Shown in pieces: positions 58,071-64,000 of a stretch of DNA of 64,000 nt. How positions within the stretch are numbered: the stretch's first letter is position 1; every line of letters begins with the position of its first letter. The position numbers were made by a program, and so were the translations under genes. The stretch comes from Neomonachus schauinslandi (Eukaryota > Chordata > Mammalia > Carnivora > Phocidae). The stretch is taken from assembly GCF_002201575.2 (NCBI RefSeq), contig NC_058403.1:9775936-9839935 (forward strand), read 5' to 3'. Under the pieces are notes generated by a model. It made no database searches. It had not been told where the DNA came from and was given only the letters and a program-made list of their open reading frames with translations.

Positions 58071-58831
58071 TATTCATCTAGGGGTGTCTCTGTCATCTAG
58101 GGGTAGCTAGATATCTAGATGCTGCCTTTTCTTTCACATCCTTCTTTGCCAGTGGAGTAAAGCTAGGAGAATAAAGAACTGCATCTACCCAATGTGACAT
58201 ACATCCAACAATGATAGAATGTCTCTCTAACCCTCTAAATTGAAAATATACCCTTATCAGGTACATCACTATATTTTAAATTGGGTGGCACTGCCTTTCT
58301 CAATTTGACCTAGTATTATTTAATCTATAAACAGATATATCACTGATGTATTTTAACCAGCATGTTCACTATTTATTTATAAATCAGTTTTCATCTCTCA
58401 GGACTTTGATGTTTTCTTGCCAAGAAGTAACTAGTACCAACTCCAAATAATGAATACATTTTATAGTTAATAGAAGTCTTTTCAGATCAATAAGGTTAAT
58501 AAGTGATACTGTCACATGGGTATGTTGATAAAGTTAAAAAAAAAATAAAAAATAAGGCCAAGCCAACTGAAAAACTGGAACTGAAAATAGATTATAGCAT
58601 TTTGCCCCAAGGCTTTGGCAGTGATTAAAACAAAGTGTTTTGAAACAGAGCAAATTGGCATTTCTCTGACTTCTAATGTTCAGTCTCTCCAAGCTCAACA
58701 CCTGGTTCAACTACACAAAACAGCCATTCAGAATTATAGTCTGGGCTTTTGTTATGCAAAAGGTAAATGAGGGCAGCATGAACTCTTCCAGGAAAAGCTG
58801 TTTTTACTTTTTCCCTAAGGAAAGCTCTCAT
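58071..58831. other. No recognised feature
   Basis: AT-rich; nothing called. Confidence 0.4.
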
Positions 58832-58911
58832 CAAAGAAAGAAGAAAGAAAGAAGGAAAGAAAGAAGAAAGAAGAAAGAAAAGAAAGAAGAAAGAAAGAAA
58901 GAAAGAAAGAA

Positions 58912-58955
<44 letters not shown>

Positions 58956-58968
58956 AANNNNNNNNNNA

Positions 58969-59036
<68 letters not shown>

Positions 59037-59058
59037 AAAGGAAAAAGAAAAAAGAAAA
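58832..59058. repeat. (AAAG)n tract with a 10-N assembly gap
   Basis: Irregular AAAG/AAGAAAG units, ten N at 58,958-58,967, then more AAAG units. Complementary in unit to the tract at 41,992. Length unknown; Lys-rich frames across it are artefacts. Confidence 0.98.
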
Positions 59059-59794
59059 TTGGTGTTGACAGGAAATCAAGAATCTTGACGATGAGTGGGT
59101 TCTGAAATTATTTAATAGAAGAAAAGTTCATACAATATTCTAAAATGTCTCTACTATAAATGATTTAAAATGAACCCCAACCTTCTTTGTTTGGGAACAT
59201 TAAGCTATGGTAGAACTTTTGAACCATTTCTGTCTGGTTCTCCTTTGCCCAGCTCTCAATCCACAAAGACTTGACATGATTTCAGTTGCATTTATGTTCT
59301 AGTCAAAATAATTTGACCTAAACAGTGGTTGGCCCATTGTAAGAGAACCCACACCTCTATATGATGATAAACCTGTAAACATTTGTACATACTCATTCAT
59401 AGGCATAGATGTGGTTTATGTAATACCTTGTGAACGATGTCGAAAACTGCACTTGAATTGAGTGTTCGAGGTTGCCGGCCATGCTGCCCAACCTATTATT
59501 GTAAAAGCCTAAAGTCCAGAATGAAAGTTGAGTGAAATAAAAGCCATTTCACCAAAGCAGGTGCATCTAAGACTTGTAACACTTTGGATCCAGTGGCCCC
59601 CCCTTGGTGGGTCCCTCATTATGTTGGGTGAGTGTTAGGTATATGTGGAGCCAGGCAACTTCAACATTTAATTGAAGAGTTTTCGCCAGATGAGTATTGA
59701 GACAGTGAGGGGATCACACATCACTGTTCCCCAGGAACATTCTCTACCTCTTGGGGCAGGTTTCATTCCCTCCTAAGCTCATTTGGCAGCTGGC
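59059..59794. other. No recognised feature
   Basis: Nothing called. Confidence 0.4.
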
Positions 59795-60660
59795 TGTTGA
59801 GGTTCAACTGTGTTTTGGGCTTTTGGAGATGGGATACACAGCAGTGAACAGGACCAAGGCCATGCTATCATGGAGGTCACCTCATAGCAACAAAGACAGA
59901 TGAAAAGAGGCCATTAAGCACTACAATTGCAGACGATCACAAATGTTATGAAGAAAGGAGAGGGAGTGGTGGGAGAGAGGGAGCCTGTTGGTAGGATCAG
60001 AGAAAGCCTTAGGAAGGAACAAGCTCTGCGAACATTTAGGGGAAACACCAGAAGGAGCAGTAAATGCAGATGTCCTCAGGTAGAAGTGCTGTGTCTGAGA
60101 AAATCAAGACTGGCCAGAAGAAGAGTGACCCAGGAGGAATACCAGAGACGGTGGGCAGGGTAGGCAGGGCCCCAGCATGAGTACCCTGTAGGGCAGGGTC
60201 TCTCACCCTCAGCACTAGTGACATTTAGGGCTAGATCGTTCTTTGTCATTATGGAGGGAGATGGGTCAGAGTCCTGTGCATAATAAGACATTTAGCAGCA
60301 TCCCTGGCATTTATCCACCAGATGCCATTAGCACTTTCACAAGTTGTGACAACCCCAAAAGTTTCCAGACATCACCAATATGTTCCACGGTGGCAGAGGG
60401 AGGGAGGCAAAATCACTCCCATAGGTCATGGCAAGAATAGGTGGTGGCAATGACCCCGGGTTTTATTCTAAGTGTGATGGAGATCTGCTGGAGAGTTTTA
60501 GCAGAGGAGTGCTACAGTATAATTTACATTTCAAAGAGAATAGTCTGGCTGGTGGGCAACAAGGGTGACAGCAGACTCAGAAGCTTGGGCTTCTACAGAA
60601 GATCTAGCTTAGGCAGAGAGCTCCATCTTCATGTGTGTCCCTGTGTAACTGATCAGGCAA
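59795..60660 (+). mobile_element. Unassigned ancient repeat, copy E, with nested MER5A
   Basis: 'gatacacagcagtgaacagg', 'gagaaagccttaggaagg', then after the MER5A 'ttttattctaagtgtgatgg', 'gagagttttagcagaggagtg', 'agaatagtctggctggtggg'. Same order as copies A and B, which supports one family. Confidence 0.55.
60194..60428 (+). mobile_element. MER5A-type hAT MITE
   Basis: 'agggtctctcaccctcagcac', 'agacatttagcagcatccctgg', 'gttgtgacaaccccaaaag', 'gaggcaaaatcactccc'. Opposite strand to the copy at 53,198. Confidence 0.9.
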
Positions 60661-61171
60661 TAAAATGACCCTGCTCTGCTGTCCAGCATCAACTCCAACA
60701 TTGCTGAGTCAGTAAGGGTCGTGGCCAAATGTAGCTCCTAATGGGAAAGGCATCCAGAAACAAACTGTTCAGTAGATGGCTGAGGGTTCAGTGATACATA
60801 GGTAAGGCTTTGTGTTGACCAAGTAAATCCACACACACTGTACCTTGGGCACATGTCCCTTCTCTGGCCCAGACTATCTCATAGCCTCAAGGAGCACCAA
60901 CTGTCAGTAAGAAAACAGTAGATAACAAACCTTCATACTGGAAGGTCACTTTCTTCACACTGCCAATCCATTGTGGACAAAATGCAGATGACATCTTACC
61001 CTGGTCTGCAAGTCTGTAAAAGTCAGTGATGGGTCTTCTCATCCATGTACTCCTCCAAAAGGTGCATCATTCCTTTTAGATATCTTCTTAGAGAAACCAA
61101 TTCGCTCCCTGCCTCTGGAGTACCGGGTCTTTGCAACTCCATTTCATGTCACTGTTTCACATCACAGCTCC
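60661..61171. other. No recognised feature
   Basis: Nothing called. Confidence 0.4.
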
Positions 61172-61573
61172 TGTCACAGACTGAATTGTGCCTCTCTCCA
61201 TTCATATGTTGAAGCTCTAACCCCCAATGTGACTGCAATAAATGGTAAGGCCTTCAAGGAGGTAATTAAGGTTAAGTGAGGTCGTTAGGAATGGGGCCTA
61301 TTTCAATAGGGCTGATGCCTTTATAAGAGCAGGAGGAGACCCCAAGAGTGTGCCTGCACAGAAAAAGGCCCTGTGCTTCTCACTGGGAGGACACAGTGAG
61401 CAGTTGACCATCTGTAAGCCATGAAGAGACCTCAGGAGAAACCAGATCTAAAGCCACCTTGATCTCAGACTTCCAGCCTCCAGAATGGCAAGGAAAGAAA
61501 TTTCTGTTGTTGAAGCCCCCCATCCTACCCCCAAGTCTTTGGTATTCTGCTATGAGCCCAGCAGACTAATGCA
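61172..61573 (+). mobile_element. MLT1-type solo LTR (ERVL-MaLR)
   Basis: From 'tgtcacagactgaattgtgcc' through 'catatgttgaagctctaaccc', 'aggtaattaaggttaagtgagg', 'tgcctttataagagcagg' to 'cagcctccagaatggcaagg' and 'gcagactaatgcag'. More diverged than the copy at 54,213; no internal retroviral sequence next to it. Confidence 0.87.
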
Positions 61574-62668
61574 GCCCCCTGGATGTCATCCTCATATGGA
61601 CAATTTCACTTCACCTGCAGGATATTCATCTCGGACCTCAGCCTCTGGAGCTACTTTTGAAATTCTCACCGAAATTCTCACCACTCACCCCCTATCCCAA
61701 GTGTTCCTCCTATGGTACTTCTGGATTCTCCGAAGGGTAGTCTGACTTGTCTCCTTTAGTTTCCCTCACTGACTCATCTTTCCTGGCTCCAACCTTACAC
61801 ATTAGTGTTCCCCGGGGTTGTGTCCTCAAAGCTCCTCACATCTCAAGTCTAGACACCCTCTTAGAAAAACACGTTTATTCCCATAGCTTTAACTATCACT
61901 TCCATGGGGATGACTCATGAATTTAGTTTCCCAGACTCAATATCTCTCATCTTTTTACTTTCTGCCTCTAACTTAACCTTCCCCAATTAAAGATGTCACC
62001 ACCAAATCTCTCACCTAAGCAAGAAAGTTGAAAGGCACCTTTGATTCTTTCTTTTCTCTTTTTCTCCAAATTCAAATGGGTCACAGGATCCCTTCAATGT
62101 GTCATCTCCTGAATCATCTAATGCTTGTGTCTGATCATGCTATTCCCCTGCTTAAAAGTTATTAATGGTTTTCCATTACCTGTTGAGAAATCCCAAGTCC
62201 AGTCTCCATGGCATGCTACCTTTCTTGCATCATCTACTCCCATTTTCTCACCCAGATAACTCTTGTTCCAGCCCCATAGACACCAATCATGGTCCCCAAA
62301 ACATATGTTCCTTTACCTGTTTTGCGTCCTCTGATTGTAATGGCTCCACCATCAACCTCATTTCTTTGTAACCAGTCCTTCTCCTCTGTCCCTTCTCTAC
62401 TTTGACAACTCTACTTATAGTCATTCTTTAAGACTAGGTTTAAATGTATCTTCACCCACAAAGCCATGTTCTCTAGTGCCAGACAAAGTCCCCTTCTCTG
62501 TGTTCTGTTGCCCCAGGGCCTTTTGCATATCTCTCTTCTGCTTGATTATGCTCTTTTACTATTGTAACCATATCACCATCCTTGAAACCCTAAATAATCT
62601 GGTACATTCCTGACATTCAACATGGTCTCTGAAAAACATTAGTTGAATGAAAGAACAATGAATAAATA
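61574..62668 (+). mobile_element. L2 LINE, long 3' part
   Basis: The former RT end is readable as 'agtgttccccggggttgtgtcc' and 'ccatagctttaactatcac', then the UTR phrases 'ccctgcttaaaagttattaatgg', 'ggccttttgcatatctctc' and the terminus 'acattagttgaatgaaagaac'. About 1 kb, the longest L2 piece here; the CR1-like ORF2 end is fully decayed. Confidence 0.85.
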
Positions 62669-63404
62669 CCTTCTGTGATTATCTCTGATGGAAAGCTCTT
62701 CCTTATTCTGCCATTCCTAAAACTCTGAGATTATTGTAAGGCTCATGATTGGAATGCAACAACAAAGGGTATAATTCTTTCAATAGAACTAAATTCAGTA
62801 GAGCACTTGAGGGAGTAGAAATAAGAAGGCATACATTTTCATAGATGTCTTATGACTCAGGTCCAAAATAATTTGTGAAAGAGCTGAGTGAAAGGAACAA
62901 TAAAAATAAAATAGTATTATCAGTGTCATGGAGATTATTAGAGATTGCCTAGCCAAGTAGAAAATACAGAAGATGTTGCCCCATACCAAAATAAGCTATG
63001 ATGGTGATCAGAGACACAAGACATCCAGTATTTTACTAGTATTGCTTTACTGTGTTAAATGCACTTATATTGAAATATAGTTATGAAAATAGTATTTTAA
63101 ATAGTTGTAACTAGTAACAATTATGCTTCTTTATTAATTCATTAAACAGCAAGACTTATTGCCAAAACAAATGACAATAATTTTAGGGAAGTGATGAACA
63201 TACATAATATTTTGATACGTGTGCAACAACTATAATGTGGTTTGGAAATATCCATGATTTCTATTGGTAAGAAAGTCATAAGTACTTATAATACTACTTC
63301 CATGGGTTAACTATATTTATGACTGAAGAAAATACTACATTTGAGTTAGTGGTTAGTAAAAATAAAGATGTATTTTGTCCTAACCCAGTTTATAAAATTC
63401 TTAA
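62669..63404. other. No gene; AT-rich spacer
   Basis: AT-rich sequence between the L2 and the retroviral fragment. No gag-like or LTR sequence recognised. Confidence 0.4.
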
Positions 63405-64000
63405 CCATGGAAGAATTCCCGAGATGCAGAAAAACTAGTTTACCTCTACTTCTTCCTGAATGAACTACCCTCTGAAAAACTATCTTTAGAAGGACACCAA
63501 GAAATATCCAGTAGGCTCTTTGATTTTCAGGATAACCAATACAGGATTCCTGGAAGGATTGCAGAGATTAATGCTACCATCAGGGACTTGAAAAAACACA
63601 GAGATGGTGGTTCCCACAACATCCCCATTCAACTCTGCTATTTGTCCTGTGCAGAAGGCAGGTGGATCTTGGAGAATGACAGCAGATCATCATAAGCTTA
63701 ATCAGGTGGTGACTCCAATTACAGTTGCTGTACCAGATGTGGTTTCACTGCTTGAGCAAATTAATACATATAATGGTACCTGGTATGCAACCCTTGATCT
63801 GGCAAATGCTTTTTTCTCAAAATACAGTAGTAAAAATCACCAGAAGCACTTTGGTTGGCAAGGCCAGCAATACACCTTCATGGTCCTACTTCAGGAGTCT
63901 ACCGACTCTCCACACTACCTCATAATTTAGTCTGTGGGTATCTTGATTGCCTTTCCCTTCCATGAAAGATGATACTTGTCCATTACAGTGGACAGATGAT
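63405..64000 (+). pseudogene. pol: Endogenous retrovirus pol (RT) fragment, class I-like
   Basis: An old endogenous copy, truncated by the window edge. The open stretch 63,604-63,930 (108 codons from its first Met) reads as reverse transcriptase fingers/palm of gammaretrovirus-like pol. WRMTADHHKLNQVVTP (residues 23-38) and the motif-A core LDLANAFF, with the Asp at residue 65 (about 63,796), are visible. Upstream (63,480-63,600) a pol-like stretch is also recognisable. After motif A the similarity fades, the frame ends in a stop at 63,928-63,930, and the last bases (63,985-64,000) read as a degraded YxDD-like region in another frame. Non-functional. No LTR, gag or env is seen before it. Confidence 0.82.

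Noticed and set aside
54213..61573. The two MLT1-type LTRs as ends of one provirus
   Set aside because: They differ in sequence, and between them lie L1, MIR, MER5A and other old elements rather than retroviral genes; two solo LTRs fit better.
1..64000. CRISPR array, operon, integron, phage or other prokaryotic system
   Set aside because: All direct repeats found are microsatellites, target duplications or transposon copies. Intron-like, repeat-dense composition and SINEC/L1/MIR content show mammalian nuclear DNA.
1..64000. Small-RNA genes (U6, 5S, 7SL, Y RNA)
   Set aside because: I looked for their characteristic starts by eye on both strands and found none; a covariance-model search would be decisive.

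Overview
The window is mammalian nuclear DNA, almost certainly from a carnivoran. It carries nine complete and one truncated tRNA-Lys-derived SINEC (CAN-SINE) elements with (CT)n/(AAATA)n/poly(A) tails, plus carnivoran-type L1 sequence. The SINEC heads (gcgcctgggtggctcag ... ccttcggctcagg) look more like the bear/seal/mustelid form than the dog form as I know it, so Arctoidea is my best guess; this is inference without an alignment. There are no prokaryotic or plasmid features, no operons and no complete protein-coding gene.

Layout. 1-9.2 kb: sparse sequence with SINECs, MIRs, an L2 tail, a GT-rich tract and an old reverse-strand L1 relic. 9.25-16.26 kb: one nearly full-length, dead, reverse-strand L1 of about 7 kb, with a GC-rich 5' end, a tandemly duplicated A-rich block, and broken ORF1 and ORF2. 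16.3-26.3 kb: mostly single-copy sequence, including a possible 100-bp reverse-strand coding exon at 21,875-21,974. 26.3-38.3 kb: a palindromic MITE, a diverged duplicated block, a fresh 71-bp tandem duplication, nested ancient repeats, and two related LTR fossils. 38-53 kb: AT-rich intergenic or intronic DNA with MIRs, hAT MITEs, MER5A, an L1 3' end and an N-gapped (CTTT)n tract. 54-62.7 kb: two MLT1-type solo LTRs, old L1 and L2 pieces, a second N-gapped tetranucleotide tract and MER5A nested in an older repeat. 63.4-64 kb: a decayed gammaretrovirus-like pol (reverse transcriptase) fragment cut by the window edge.

The window reads as intergenic or deep intronic carnivoran DNA built from successive waves of transposons: L2/MIR and an unassigned old family first, then MER5A/hAT and MLT1, then L1, then SINECs. 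I found no undescribed biological system. The items most worth checking are the candidate exon, the unassigned old repeat family seen in five same-strand stretches, the L1 5' tandem block, and the two 10-N gaps inside tetranucleotide tracts.
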